From Warburgia ugandensis (Eukaryota > Streptophyta > Magnoliopsida > Canellales > Canellaceae), in the NCBI GenBank assembly GCA_035236585.1, contig CP141132.1:60299880-60363879 (forward strand): a stretch of DNA of 64,000 bases, written 5' to 3'. Both the position numbers and the translations under genes were made by a program. The notes beneath the pieces are model-generated. The model worked only from the letters and a program-made list of their open reading frames with translations, searched no databases and was not told where the DNA came from. Shown piece by piece: positions 49,031 to 62,549 of this stretch (position 1 is its first letter; each line of letters starts with the position of its first letter).

Positions 49031-50296
49031 ATTCTAATTAGTTTTCACATCTTGTTCTTAGGACATCTCCTAGCTTATCCAATAGCTCTAATCTTCAATA
49101 TAAAATTCAAAAATCAAATCTAAGTTGTTTAAGACCCAAAATCAATCTTTAGCCTAGATTATCTAAATTTTGGAGAATCTGCTCAATCTAGTCATTAGAT
49201 CATTAATCAAAGTTATTAGTGAGAGATTGATGAAGGCCAATTGAAGTTTTTGATATCAAATTTAAAGAATTTTGTCATAATCAAGCTAGAGACGTAGATT
49301 TTATTTGTTTTCTAGTTAAATTTCTGTCTTTTTGAATTTTTCATTCGCTAAATAGATTTTACTTTATGATTCGAAGATCAGATGATCTTCAATCAAACTT
49401 TCATTAAACGGTTGCAAAGCTCACTCAGTCAGGATTCCATCCATATAATTTTCCCCAATTTTTGCTCCTCGGCGTCGGAATTCGGTCACCATTGTCAAAG
49501 AAGACGACCGAAAAATGGTTGTCACCTGTGACTGTAACAGTGTCAAAAATGCCATTTTTCATGAAATAAAAACATGGCTTTTGTAGATCTCTACCTTACC
49601 TTCATTCCCTTTTAATTTTGAAGCATTTCACTATCGTTTTCCTTGGAAAAATTGCCAAAAATAGTCAAGGTCGCCAAAAAACTATTTTTGTCCAAATCTC
49701 CTCCAAACCTCTTAGATTTTCACTTTTGGAGGTAGATCTGAGATGGGTTTTCTCTGATCTATCTCCTAGACCTCTTTTCCACTTGTTTCTTGTCGATTAC
49801 AATAAAATTTCTAAGTTCTTTCAACGTTTGTTACTGTACGCACAAGAACTACAGTCTCCGAGAGAAAAAGGAAGGGGAAGAGGGAAGGGAAATGCAAAAT
49901 GGAAGAGGGAGGGGATGCCGCAATGGAGAGAATGAAGGGAGAGGGAGATGGATGAGGAGGAAATCGAGGAAGAGGTAAGCGGTGGCTTCCATGGCTTCTT
50001 TCCTGCGTGACAGGCAGCTTAGGTAGAGCTCCACGCATGAGCTCCCCTTAGTTCACCGTTGCATGGGGTCCATCAAGTGAGAGGGGGTGCCATTATCAAT
50101 TTGTCCCCCCTGTAATTTAGTAAAACTTGTGGTTCTCTCATCTTCAAACTCCGTTTTGCTCAAAATTAGTGTTGTTGAAAAGCTCTTATTTCGTACATTC
50201 TGATTTTTGAGGTTCCAAAGTCAAATTTAGAAGCAAAAATTAAATTTTGCTCTCAAACTCCTCTTTTTAATTATATCAAAATGTAGGGTTGTTACA
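49031..50296 (+). repeat. LTR-like fragment ending TTGTTACA
   Basis: GC-richer stretch resembling a plant gypsy LTR, including CTTCAAACTCCGTTTTGCTC near 50142-50161 and the terminal GGGTTGTTACA ending at 50296. No matching start (TG..AACAACCC) or partner copy was found. It may be a truncated solo LTR or the LTR of the degraded pol downstream. Confidence 0.4.
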
Positions 50297-51999
50297 GGTT
50301 TTGCTTGGGTCCACAAGTGGGCTCACTATGTGACACATTCCCTAGGTTATGTTGAAGCAACATCATTGCAATTCTAAGAAATTTACTTACTCATGTATCC
50401 CTTTCTAGAGCTCACATAAATGGAGATGATTCCTTGAATAAAGTTAGATCATCATTAGGGATTTTTTACTCATTATTTATTTGGTGGGCCAAAATACTTT
50501 CTACAAATGCCCTCTTTGGCCAAAGTTACCAAGTTAGTTGAAGGTCAAGGTAGATATAAACAGCATAATGTGCCCAATTAACTAGCAATGAATTTGGACA
50601 CTCGAATCCTCAGGTAATTTCCTTCTCTTTGTGCCCATTTGTTGACCCATAAACTGTAAATACCCTCACGAACAATTGAAGACTTGGACAACTTTGTGAA
50701 TATGTTCAAACTTGGAGATGCAAGCTTTCTTTATGAACTAGGAAAAGTGCCAAGGAGTTCAAACCTAGAGGTGCTGCCTCATCAACAGGTTACATCATCG
50801 AGCAATTCCTCATCTATGTTGTGTGGACATTAATGAGCCTCCAGAAGAAATCAAAGAACCACAGAAGCAATAGTCCACAAATCTACCAAATTCCCTATAT
50901 AATAAACAATCATGTGCTGCATGATCCAATGAATGGGTGTCAATCATGATTACACTTGTAACACCCTTTGGAGTATTTATAGAGATCTATGGAGAGCAAA
51001 GAAAGCTGGGGTTTGTGGCTAAATTGTTATATGTTAGGTTGGCGCTTGTAGATTTGGCTACAGGACTTAGCTGTCCTAAGGCATAATAACTAAGGATTTG
51101 GGTTCTTCATTTCCTACAATGGGGCAGTTAAGTCCACCTCTAGGATCATTAAATGAGCTTTAGAAATCAAAGATGAAAATTGAGGAATTTCTTAGGAAAA
51201 TTTTATATATGGAAAACCAAATACATAAGCACAGTGCTAATTTTCTTTCCTTGGAGTTACACAATGCTAACTTTAGCCCTTTGTCAAATATGTAGAAAAC
51301 AAAACAATTGAACTGAATTCAACTAAAGTGGTTTGAACTATATTAATAAGAGAAGTTCAAAAGTAATTAAATAAAAAGAAAGCAAACTATACCAAACACA
51401 ACTAATCTAAGTAAACTAAAGAAGACTGAAAGCTAACCATAGAGGTTGCTATTGATCATCTGCCCTTGGTTGGAAAAGCTTTTTACCAAACTCTAAAGCA
51501 CTTTAATGAGCAAATTAAAACTTGAATTAGAAGTTAACCACTTGCTAAGAGGTAGTTAAACCAAAGTGTGAGTTAAATGTACTTGTTATCAAGTATCATT
51601 ACCTCATTACTCCTAGTACTTGTGTTTGTTAGATGCTTTCCTTTTATATTGCTAAAATTCATGGTGTTCAAGCTGTAGGGTAGATGTGAGACTAAATTCA
51701 GGTAGGAAAGGACATGACTGTAAGAACAAATTCTGCTAATATCGTTAGGCTATGGTATAGCGTAACACTAAGTATAAGCTTGTGTAATTATGTTGTACTA
51801 TGAATTGTTCCAAAAATGTGGGGTACATCAATAATGGTTGAGATGATTCTAATTAAATAGTTGACTCCTTTCTCAAGTTTCCCATTGGTTGATGGTTCTT
51901 ATAGTTTATTCATGATTGGGCAAAGGAGTTTAAAATTTTTAAATATTGTGATCAAAGTTGTAAACAAAGCAAAATAAATTGGAACAAGATTAGCCCTCA
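50297..51999. other. Unassigned, probably degraded gypsy interior
   Basis: No readable domain, stops in every frame. It precedes the Tat-like pol remnants and may be its gag region. Confidence 0.4.
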
Positions 52000-54900
52000 T
52001 TTGATTGTTTACCAGAAAATTTGGGTGTCTACAACACTAAAGTCCTACCTCCATAGGAAGCCATGCTTGGTACAAGTTAGAAGTCTGCTTTATATGGCTA
52101 AGTTTAGAATGGGTTGGCTACCCAAAGACCAAGCTTGTCATCACATTTGCAAGTTCAAATACCAACACTGTCTCAAAGGTTGAAAATGCTTTCCTCTCCG
52201 TGCCACATATGAATGAAGAAATCTCTAGTCTAAAAGATGAAATCGAGGTTGCCCTTCCTACTCCTAAAGCGTTGGAAGATGATGGCCAAACTATTGTCTA
52301 TGACTTGCAAGAAGTTCATTTCGGCACTTTTGAAGATCGAAGCCCTAATTTTGTAAGCACTTGTATGAATAAGAGAAGCAAGGTTGTGTAAATTTTCTCA
52401 AAGCAAATGAAAATTTCTTTGTTTGGATGTATCATGAGATGCCAAGGTTAAACTAGGGTTGCTAATGAATTGGATAAGGTTTAGATACCATCATTTGATA
52501 TCTATGCCTATAAATTTCATTGGTTCATATATGCATTCAAAAAGAAGCTTAGATTTTCATAATCCATTCTATATATGTTCAATTTAGTTCAAATCAAATA
52601 TCATATTATCAATTCTATTTTGGTTTTTCTTTTTCTTTTTTTAATAAGGCTAGTTTCTTTTTCGAAATATTTTTGAATAGAAAAGAATTCAATATGGTTA
52701 GTACAAGAGAGGGTTACTTGGTCAGTGTTCCACATATTTGTATGGATATTGAGTAATTTAATAGCTAAATCTGTGGTCGTTAAATTGATGGTTAGAAACC
52801 CTAAAAACATTCATCAATACAACATCCACAAATCGGATAGTCCTTAGTCCATTTATGGCAAGCCAATGCTGTTAGGTTTCTTCATTTCTTCATAGGGTTA
52901 ACAATGAGGTTGGGCATTGAACAAAGTAGTGTTAGCCTCCAGTTAAAAGATGAATTAGATTTGATCTAAGCTACAATAGATACAACGGACAAGTAATTCA
53001 ACATTACCTCATAAAGAACTAAAAGCACCAATGTACAGGACAATAACTCCATTGATAATAAAACTCTAATACATAGTAATTTTGTATTTATTCAAACTCT
53101 AGCCAAAAGCAAGTTAATAGAAATATCATAGGAAATAAGGGAATATGTTCAAAACATATAGTCATAAAACTTGTAAGCCTTAATATAAAATTGAATTTTT
53201 ATATTTGATATATAAATTGACTCATTTTCCCCTCTCTAATACTATTGTTTAATAAACATTTTAGGGGTACTTTAGTCTTACAAAATTATATTTTAAATTA
53301 GCTAATTCATGTTTAAGAACCTTTATTCCATATCTATTCCAAAATAAAGTATGTGTTACAAATAAATTTTGTATCCATATATGGATAGGATTTTTCATTC
53401 CAAATCATGTCTATTTTGATTGGCAACCCTAGGTTAAACACTTGAGTAGCTATACATAAATAAGCTATAAATTCTTTGAAACATCTAGTGAAACCACTAC
53501 AAAGATACTTCAAGCTTGAATTGCAATGAAAAATCAAGGCTAAAGTCAAATAGGTTATAAGGATTTCTTTATCAGGGAAGTTAAATATTTTGAATGGATC
53601 ACTAACATTGTACTAGTCAAAAAGAAGATGGACAAATCCATATATGCACTGATTTTTGTGACCTAAATGTCGTTTGTCCTATGGAACTTCCAGTCACTTA
53701 TCATAGAAATTCTCATGGGAGAGATTTCTTTCATGGATGACCATTTTAGATAGAATCAAATTAAAATCGATCCCAGAGATTCAGAATGTAATACATTATG
53801 TACACTTAAAGACATTTTTTACTGTAAAGTCATGACTTTTGGTATTAAAAAATGTTGGAACTACTTATTAAATGGTCATGACCATAATTTTCAATGGTCT
53901 TATCCATGATAAGGTGGAGTGCTATGTTGACAATCAGGTCACTAAATTAAGACAACATCAATATCATCTTAAAGATTTAAAGATTATCTTCCAATGAATC
54001 TATACGCACCAACTCAAATGAATCCCTTAAATGCGTATTTGGGTGAGTTCAAGAAAATTCATCAAATTTATTGTTCAAAATTTACAAATCCAAATTGACC
54101 GGATTGAGATCAAGGTAATACAATTTGTGCCTCCTCCTAAGAAGTTAAATGAACTTAGAAGTCTTCAAGGTAAATTGATGAGATGACTCACTAAATGGTC
54201 ATTGTTGGCATCTTATATTGAGATCACATATGTGCCTCAAAAGGTTGTTAAAGGCCAAATAATGGTTGATTATCTAATTGTACACCTTATCCCTATTTAT
54301 TCACTGCTCAATGGCATTTTTCCTAATGAAAACGTTATGGTCATTATGGCCAATACATTCCATGAATTATTCTTCAACGTCATGTCTCAATCCAAAGGTG
54401 CTAGATGTGATATTTCCTTGTTTCTCTTGGTAAGTGTGTATGCCCATTGTTTGCAAGATTGTTCCTACCCATACTAATAATAAAGTTGAGTATGAGGCAT
54501 TAAATTAGGATTATAAATGACAACCAACCTCAAACCCAATCAACGGCATATTTTCAGTGAATCTTAACTTATTGTATACTAAGTCATGGGGCAATATGAG
54601 GTTGGCAATGATGAGTTGCATCTATATTAAGATAAAGTTCATCATATGAACAAGTAGGATTGTGTTGAGTATCACATATGCCAAGGCATCAAAATTGCTA
54701 TGCATATGCTTTAGCCAAACTTGCTTCAATCTCAGTAGGTTATGATAAAGGCAAAGTCAAAGTCATTGTTTAAGATCAGCACTTAATACCTCACAAAGAG
54801 AAAAAAAAAAAAAAAAAAAAAGCTCAAGGGTTTAGTGTAAAAGACAACCATTGTTGAACATAACAAAATGGTCTTGGCTATTGAGACAAATTGCAATGAT

Positions 54901-55380
54901 TGGAGGCACCTTTATGTACTACATCTTAAAGGGTGAAATGCATGTTGATCAATAGCCGTGAGTAAAGATTCAACATAAGGCTCCTCACTTTACTATATCA
55001 AATAATATTTTATATTAAAGGTTTTATGACATAATTCTACTTTGATATCTGTCCCACAAAGACGCAATACAAGCACTCTTGGAGATACACACAAGCATGT
55101 GTGGGGCTCATGAATCTGGTCCTTAGCTTCAATTTCAGCCAAAGCACTATGGGTATTAGTGCCCACCATGGTTCCAAATGCCATAAACATTGCCCAAAGG
55201 TGTAATGTATGCCAGACACGCACAAATTTTAAACTTTATACACCAACCCTAAAAACCATTACGTCCAACTTCAATTTTATGGTGCCATTTTATGCTTATG
55301 GTTTAGATGTCATTGAACTAATAGGTCCATCTTCTTCTGGAGATTGTGAACAACAAATTGAGACATTGAAGTCATAAGTA
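52000..55380 (+). pseudogene. Degraded Tat/Retand-like Ty3/gypsy pol
   Basis: Pieces over all three plus frames keep pol order. A pre-RT segment (LPTPKALEDDGQTIVYDLQE) is at about 52252-52311. RT follows with CTDFCDLNVVCP near 53645-53685, SFMDDHFRYNQIKID-like near 53730-53775, KVMTFGIKK near 53825-53855, and the active site reduced to CYVDNQ near 53925. The RNase H end (EITYVPQKVVKGQIMVDYLI) is at 54219-54278. The integrase entry (CQTRTNFKLYTP, GLDVIELIGPSSSG) is near 55210-55340. The DLN-ACP-type motif and the VVKGQ-DYL block suggest the Tat lineage; this is inference. Inactive. Confidence 0.75.
54801..54821. repeat. poly(A) run
   Basis: A run of about 21 A bases within the degraded pol. 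Confidence 0.9.
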
Positions 55381-57400
55381 ATATTTTCATAAACTAAATG
55401 TAATCATTCATTAAACTAAAATTTTCCTTTGTGTTAGCCAGGGATTTATTAGATGATTGTGCGTACAATTCAGTGTTCATTAAAACTATTAATTACTTCA
55501 TCTCAAATGATAAGAAAGTGGAAACATTTCCTTTCATGAGAGGAAAAAACGAAAAAACCTTGACATAATATAGTTTCAATATTTTCTTCAATATCGTCTA
55601 ACCATAAAAACAATGTGTAACATATGTCCATAATAATTCATGTGTAGCAACTTTGAGATAATGATCTTTAACACTCTCGGGTTGAAGGAAGCTGCCATAG
55701 TCGATGAATTAGTGGTCTCCTACTTAGTATTTAGAGATATTAATGTAAATTAGCCATTTAAACCAGAACTATTGTACACTACTAATGTTTGATAAGCATA
55801 GGCAAATTGTTGGCACAGTAAGGTGAAAAGTAATAGTTGATGTTGTTTTAGTTGCTAGATGATAAAGATAGCATTGATGACCTTGAGGTGTGGCGTAGAT
55901 AAGGAGGGTGTGACTGGGCATGGCAATGATCACAAAAGGAAAAGTATGAGGAGGTATGGCATCAATAGACTCGAGATATTGCACACAATAGCTGAAGTGT
56001 GCTAGGAAGTATATGCCATAGTCGAAAAACACTCGTTAGTGTTATCTAAGCAAGGTTAATGCTTGTCAACATCAGACCTCATCCACAAACTACAATGACT
56101 ATGTGTTAAAGTCTAAAGTAGTAGAGCCATACATCAAGAAAGAGAAAATCAGAGCTAAGCCCTAGCCATTAAGGCAGCAAAAGCATAGCCAAAGGCAAAG
56201 GATTGGATTCTGCCATGAGCGGTATAGAATCTAGCTAGTAGTATAGTGAGGGATAAGGCTGTGGGACTAAAACCCAAGATATTAGAGAGGACAAGCAAAA
56301 TTAAGGGTGTAAATGGCATACCTGAAATACTAAAACCAATAAGAACCTGACTAAAAAAATTAGGTATAGTTATTCAATTAGATGCAACAATATGGTTTTG
56401 GTTTTTTAGTTCAAAGACCTAAATCTTATTGGTATAGTATCAATTTTATGAGGGATACCTGGACTACAATCAAGAATTAGAAAATATTAATCAGTATACA
56501 AAACTACCTTATAATGTTTTTTTAAACTTTAGTGTATAACAGGGTAATATAGTAATTTAATCTAATAAATTTTATTACTAAGTGATTATCTTTTTACATC
56601 ACTTTTATATTTATAGCACTTAATATGGAGATTATTTATGGATGGCCCATTAAGGTTCATTTGTAAATATGAAATATAAGAGGAATACTTGAGTCCTAGG
56701 CACAACACATAATCAAGATGGCCTCCATATTTTGTTGATTAAACCCATTTATCTCATTTCTCTAATTATGAACAACTATATATCCAAAAATAATCTTAAT
56801 TGAATGAGTCTAGAAACTAAAAAGTGTACTTCATTTGCACAGGAACTAACAATCCTAAACACTTTTAAAGAATGATCCATAATGAACGACTTAAAAGTTA
56901 ATTTTTTGGATGTTAAAGGCATTCAATTTTAGTGATTTTTACTATGCAAAATATTGAGAGTTAGAAAAATAAAATGAAATGGTCTAATCAACCAAATGTA
57001 GGGCCCATGATAGTAAAGTCAGGGCACAACACCCTTGTATGTGTGCTACACTCAGTACTCAAGTTTTTCTCAACAATTAAATCGGCAATAATGACTGCTA
57101 TAAAAGAGGGGAGGCAAAATATAAAACCATAATATTCCTCCCAAAATACAAGAAAAGCTCCTAAACTTTGAAACCATTTTCTTTCTTGATTAATAAATAA
57201 GAAACAAAGATGGAAAATGATTCTCCCATTTTTCTTGGATTTTGACATCTTGATTGTTTTCTTTTGCATTTTTCTCCTTTATATATTAGAACCATCAAAT
57301 ACTCAAGAAACATAATGGAACTAGTGGTATGGGAATGGTCTTTAGACTAGGAACCAAAAATTGAAATGGTATGATATGAAGAAATCTCAAATCTTAATGG
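55381..57400. other. Unassigned AT-rich sequence
   Basis: No domain, LTR pair or RNA gene recognised. Probably the 3' part of the degraded gypsy element and flank. Confidence 0.5.
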
Positions 57401-57405
57401 TACAG

Positions 57406-60092
57406 TGTGACGACCCGGGTTTTCTCATGCATTTTTAAATGCAATATCTAATTCCTAAGGCGGGATACATCCCTATTTGAAAACCATTTTATGAAAACCA
57501 TGCAATGCAGCGGAAAATCTTTTGTTTTAAACTCATTTTGAAAACCCCGAGTGTCATTTGCTTTCACAACCACCAAAGTAGTTTTTGAAAAACTTCAGAA
57601 ATCATAAATATTTTTCCCAGGTCTATCCAGTCACAGCTCACAGCCCAACTGTAAATAAATACAAATACATGTCCAAAGGGTAGAGTGTTTACTTACATGT
57701 ATGATTGTCTCATTTTGATCTACTTGTTCGTAGTACTAACATAGGCGTCCTCAATTCGTGGATGGAACTATCCTGAAAAATGTTAAGGATAGGGTGAGTA
57801 TGTACTATACTCAGTAGAAGTCTATCACTACTAGTTTTGCAATGCATGCTGTGTTTAAAATCCTATGCTCCTTCAAACATGTGCACGTTCGAACAATCAT
57901 GTTCAATATCGATATTAAAAACCCCTGTCGAATTGAAATACTGACGACTTAAAGAATATCATAATCCAAGTCGAAAGTATCATATATATCATAAACATAA
58001 TGATATGCATAAGATGCTCCACTGAATCCAACTCATGAATATATGGTATGGTCGACCAACCTCATGTCATGCCATATGCAATGCAAGTAAATCCTCAAAC
58101 CATAGGGCCCAACTATGCCCACGACCTCACTGCCGTGTGGTCCCCGGGTACCTAGGGACACAGCATCATAGCCTCCACGGGGCATATGACACATCGACCT
58201 AGTGCTGTGACACCAATGGTAGCCCCCTGTACCACATGCAGTCGACGTAGGGACATGCCCTTTTTAGGTGTGGTACCCATTCCACCTAGTAGTGGTAGAG
58301 GCTGGGAGGCCACCCCAGACCTCTTGGCATAGCGCCCACGAGCTTACTAGCCCAAATCATATACGATCAATCAAGCAAAAACCTCTTTTTCAAAACCTGT
58401 CCTCTTTGGGTTCCTCACAACTGCCTGGCCCTCACAATTGCCTACCCAGCGTCTTTTGGGCACTCCGGTGTCTTTTGGTAACCCTCAAGGACATGCAATT
58501 TTTCAAGAACTCAATGCTCACAAATCATGCAATTGTTTGCAAAACATGTCTATGCATAATGTATTTATCATATGCATGCTGAAAGTCATAAAATAAGTCA
58601 TGCTAAACAAGTCATATACTTATACTTAAAAGATGCATTCAAAACAATCATGTCTCTTTTAAAAAGTCTAGTAGCGATAGAGCACATACCTTAAAGTCTC
58701 CTGGAGTCGCGTCCTTTATCACTTCAACCCATCCCTGGGTCTCATTTATAAACTCCTGGGTATGAATGGATACAAGGAGTCCTTATTAATTTCATTCTAT
58801 TTAGACATTAGATCACTAGATCTGCCTTTTAGGGTCCATGGGTCCTTGCCTAATTCATTGTCAGGCTAGATACTATGATATGGATCTACTATTCAATAGT
58901 TAAACTCTATAAATTGTCCTCTGATCCTAATTTTAAAGTCTAATTGGGTCCGCATGTCCCAGTTCCCAGGACACCTGTGCATCCTGGTTGAACCGCGATT
59001 GCCTCACGTGTGTGCGCACCAAAAGGCCATGCTAGGGACTGCGTTTTGCACACGCACATGCATGCTCAAGTGACACACTATGATGCGCATCATCACACGG
59101 ACGCACCTTGTAGCATGGTGCATCTCAGCTCCCAGGGCACCCCGTGCATCCTGGTCGAGCCAGGACCCGTGCCCCATGTTGCGCGCGCACCTGAAGGCTG
59201 CACCTGGGACAGTGTACACACTGTCGTACACTTGGAACCCATCCCAGGGACACAGTCCCAGGCGCAGGTGAAGCATCGTGTCCCTGGGACGCCTTATTCG
59301 TGCAGGGCCATCTGAACCGGCTTGGGAACGTCTTCCGGCCAGGAAATCTGGCTGGAAAAAGGCCAGATCCGGCATGGATCTTGGCCTGGGGGAAGTGAAA
59401 CGGAGGAAAGGGAAGGAGGGGTAGCCTAGGGACGCCCTTTTCTGGGTGGTGCGGCTCCTCCTTTCCGCCTGAAAAACCTTATGGTCACCGAAACCCATGA
59501 AGAAGGGGAAAAACCCCACTTCCGATGAGGCGAGAGGAATAAGAGGGGAGGTGGGGAGATGGGAATGGCCGGCCTAACTCGGGTCTGGCTGGAATGTGCA
59601 GGGGATGCTAGAGATGGGTTTCTGTTTTTTTCCAGAAACCCCAGTCTTCAAAATAGCCAAAAAAATCGTGTTTTGGAGAGGGGGGAGATGGGGCTTTTAT
59701 AGAGGGGAGAAGACGGTGCCCCTTAATGGTGGTGCCGCCATTTCCCCTGGTGTGTTCTGGAGAAATCAGGAGAAAAGGGTTTTCTGGAGAAGTTTCGAGG
59801 TGGAAGACGACAGGGGGTGTCGTTATCAAAACGGCCCCCTCGTTTTTTGTTCTTTTTCGTTTTCTGTTTAAATTACAGAACTACCCTTGATCTTTAAACG
59901 GCCGTAACTTCTTCATATGAACTCCGTTTTTGGCGTTTTTTGAGGCATTGGATTCCATTTTTCAAGTAGAATCTAATGGTACCAAGTTTCCTCACAAATT
60001 CATTTATTTACTATTTTAAATAAGGTAAAACATTTAACAGAGTCCATTTCTTATAGAATGTCCAAAATAGCGTAAATTGCTCGGGCGTTACA
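57406..60092. mobile_element. Solo LTR of a Ty3/gypsy-type element (2.7 kb)
   Basis: It begins TGTGACGACCCGGG and ends CTCGGGCGTTACA, imperfect inverted termini with TG..CA ends. A perfect 5-bp target duplication TACAG lies at 57401-57405 and 60093-60097. No primer site, coding region or second LTR follows, so the interior was probably lost by recombination between two LTRs. It is much richer in GC than its flanks and contains CGGCCGTAACTTCTTCATAT (59899-59918), a sequence common in plant gypsy LTRs. Lineage not determined; orientation is suggested as plus only by that motif lying near the right end. Confidence 0.88.
58957..59221. repeat. Tandem duplication inside the solo LTR
   Basis: Two imperfect copies with a period of about 168 bp. 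Each starts near CAG(T/C)TCCCAGG, contains GTGCATCCTGGT, then a GCGCACC block, and ends at CACA. Parallel open frames over this region are probably by-products of high GC. Confidence 0.6.
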
Positions 60093-60863
60093 TACAGTCC
60101 TGGTTTTCCATGGAACTCGACAGTTTACAACTATAGGAAAAATGACTAAATTTAACTAGAGGCCTAAGATGATCTGAATAATGAAAGGAAAACACCTCTA
60201 CTAGGCATAAAATTAGTGCAAGAAACAATCATGCATCAGTTTAATCCATAAGAATTAAACTTAATTAATTGATATTAATTCAAACCTAGTAAAGTGACAG
60301 TTGTCAATGATTTTAGTATCCAATCCATGGGCAAATGAATACCAACAATTCCACATGTGAAGTGTGACTCATAATGTAGCTAATCCAACTCATTGTCCTA
60401 AATGTTCTAACAAATCAATCATGAAACAACCATTGAAATCAAAGACCTTAACATCTACTATGATCACAGTCATGTAAACATGATTGGATCCTCAAAGATG
60501 ATTGGATCCTTAAAAAGGGATCAAGTCCAAACTCAAAAAATGGTCAAAGCTTGTGTAAGTTTATAGAATATAAAACTTGAACTAGCAACAAACCAATGAT
60601 CTAAAATCTAACCACACAAGCGATATGCAACTCACAATATACCTGGAGGATTAAAAATTAATCGCAACTTGGGCACAATTCATGGAGTGGTTGAAAACAC
60701 TAGCAATTAAGTGTAACTGAAAGAGTGTTTAGAACTTGGTCAAATATATGGTGAATCATAAAGTGGTTAGTACACATAGAGGGCTTTAAGAGGCCTCAGA
60801 TGAAAATGAAACCGTGATTCTAGAAAGAGAAAAAGAATAGGAAGGTAGAAGGAAGATACCTTC

Positions 60864-60866
<3 letters not shown>

Positions 60867-60923
<57 letters not shown>
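60867..60923. repeat. (TC)n microsatellite
   Basis: About 28 uninterrupted TC units, not inside a recognised LTR. Confidence 0.97.
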
Positions 60924-60925
<2 letters not shown>

Positions 60926-61167
60926 ACTACAACTTCAGAAGCTCTCTCTAGACTCACTCTTTTGGTATCTTCACTCTATTTCTCACTCACTTTACAATGT
61001 ACTTTCTTTCTTAAGTTCAGCTATAGTTCACTCACTATATCATTGTTTGAACCAAAAAAATGGTACAAGAATCTAACACTAGATGAAAAATTTTGGCCTA
61101 GAAATTGGAACCAAATGTACAAAAAGTGGCAACGAATGAGTCTCTGAGGCTCTTAAAGAATTGTCTA

Positions 61168-61346
61168 GCACCACTCACACCAGACACTCTTAAGTTGCCT
61201 CAGATAAGCATCTTGCATCACTTGTATTGGACACTCTCAATTTGCCTCAAATAAGCATCGAGCATTGAATGCCCTCAAGTTGTCTCAAATGAGCATTTGG
61301 CACCACTGGCACCTAGTGCTCCTAAGTTGCTTCAAGAAAGCATTAG
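61168..61346. repeat. Short tandem array, about 47-bp unit, four copies
   Basis: Units start at about 61168, 61215, 61262 and 61300. Each has the form GCA(C/T)CACT..., CAAGTTGCCTCA-like, AGCAT; the third is shortened to 38 bp. Copies differ by several bases. No coding role is apparent. Confidence 0.7.
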
Positions 61347-62549
61347 GTTGAACTACCTAGAATCTCTCCAACTAATGTTTGATGCCACTTGCATTGTACC
61401 ATCATGTAGTGCTGGACATAGTCGTTTTCACACAAGTTGGAAATGAACAAATAAGATCATCTTGTGCCTCTTCTCACCGGTGATAGTTACATAATGGCTC
61501 TATGCACAACTATAGAAATTACTCGGGCCAATGCCAAGAAGTCCTCTAATTGACACTGGATAATTACACTAGTATTTGTATCTAACACCACAATCATGGT
61601 AGTTACCATCTTGTTGTCCTAGCCTCACTGGCTGTCCAAGATAATTACCAAGGCACCTAAAACTATAAATAAGGTTTTTTTCTCTTCATTCTAGACATGC
61701 AAAATCACTTACAGATTCAAGAAAGACTTTTGAATAACTCTAGGAGACTCTCTCTCCACTCACAATGTGGGAAACTATGTTTTATTACTTCTTCAATGTG
61801 TCTAAGGGAGACATGAGAGGTCAAGTCATTCCACCTTCCAAGGGTTTGAAGCTATTACTTGTATTGGTATATGAACCCTTGTGATGTAGTTTGGCTTTGA
61901 TCCTCTGGGTCTAGCTATTACCCATTGTCCACTTATCGTGATGCTTATGACTAACCATCAGGAGCCTTAGAGCACTCTCGTCTTAGCCATGGTGCTGTTA
62001 CTTAAGTGATTGATCAGCTTAGCTTAGACCATTTAAATTTAGTTGACCATTGGCTAAACACTAACCGTCAGTTTATATCATCATTCTCTATATGGCCTAG
62101 CTTATTCATATACCATAGTTCTCAAGTTCCTTAACTTGAATATGTGCTAATCAACATCATGTAGGCCTATGGCCTTGCCAACTTGAGAATCTTATAACAT
62201 ATTATCATTTTTTTACCTCTCCATGACTCTGGTCATACTTTGCCCATAATTTTCTTTTATTTTGTGTCTCCCATAATACCTATGAATGGCTCATTCTAGC
62301 TTAAGGCTTATAGCATGTAATCAACAAATGTGGTTGATAATCAAATGTTATATCTTTTATTATTGACATATAATTAACAACCCAAAGGGTGGGAGATATG
62401 TATAGACTTTCATTTGATTAATAAAAACCCACCATTAGTGAAATCTTTTGTATTATTTCCTTTACATTTTTGCTTCATGAAAATGTAAGGAATGAGTATT
62501 TTAACTTGTACACATTTTTTTGGCACGCATGGTAGGATGTATAACTCCG

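Larger units (their letters stand above)
60098..62549. other. Unassigned sequence right of the solo LTR
   Basis: AT-rich, no gene found. It holds the (TC)n tract and the 47-bp tandem repeat listed separately. Confidence 0.5.

Noticed and set aside
49811-50038. Proline-rich frames near 49.9 kb
   Set aside because: Low-complexity purine-rich sequence of an LTR-like fragment; no domain.
59004-59519. 171-residue minus-strand frame and overlapping plus-strand frames
   Set aside because: They are inside the GC-rich solo LTR with a tandem duplication; openness on both strands is explained by base composition.
61168-61346. Possible CRISPR-like spaced repeats
   Set aside because: The units are directly tandem without unique spacers and the genome is a plant.
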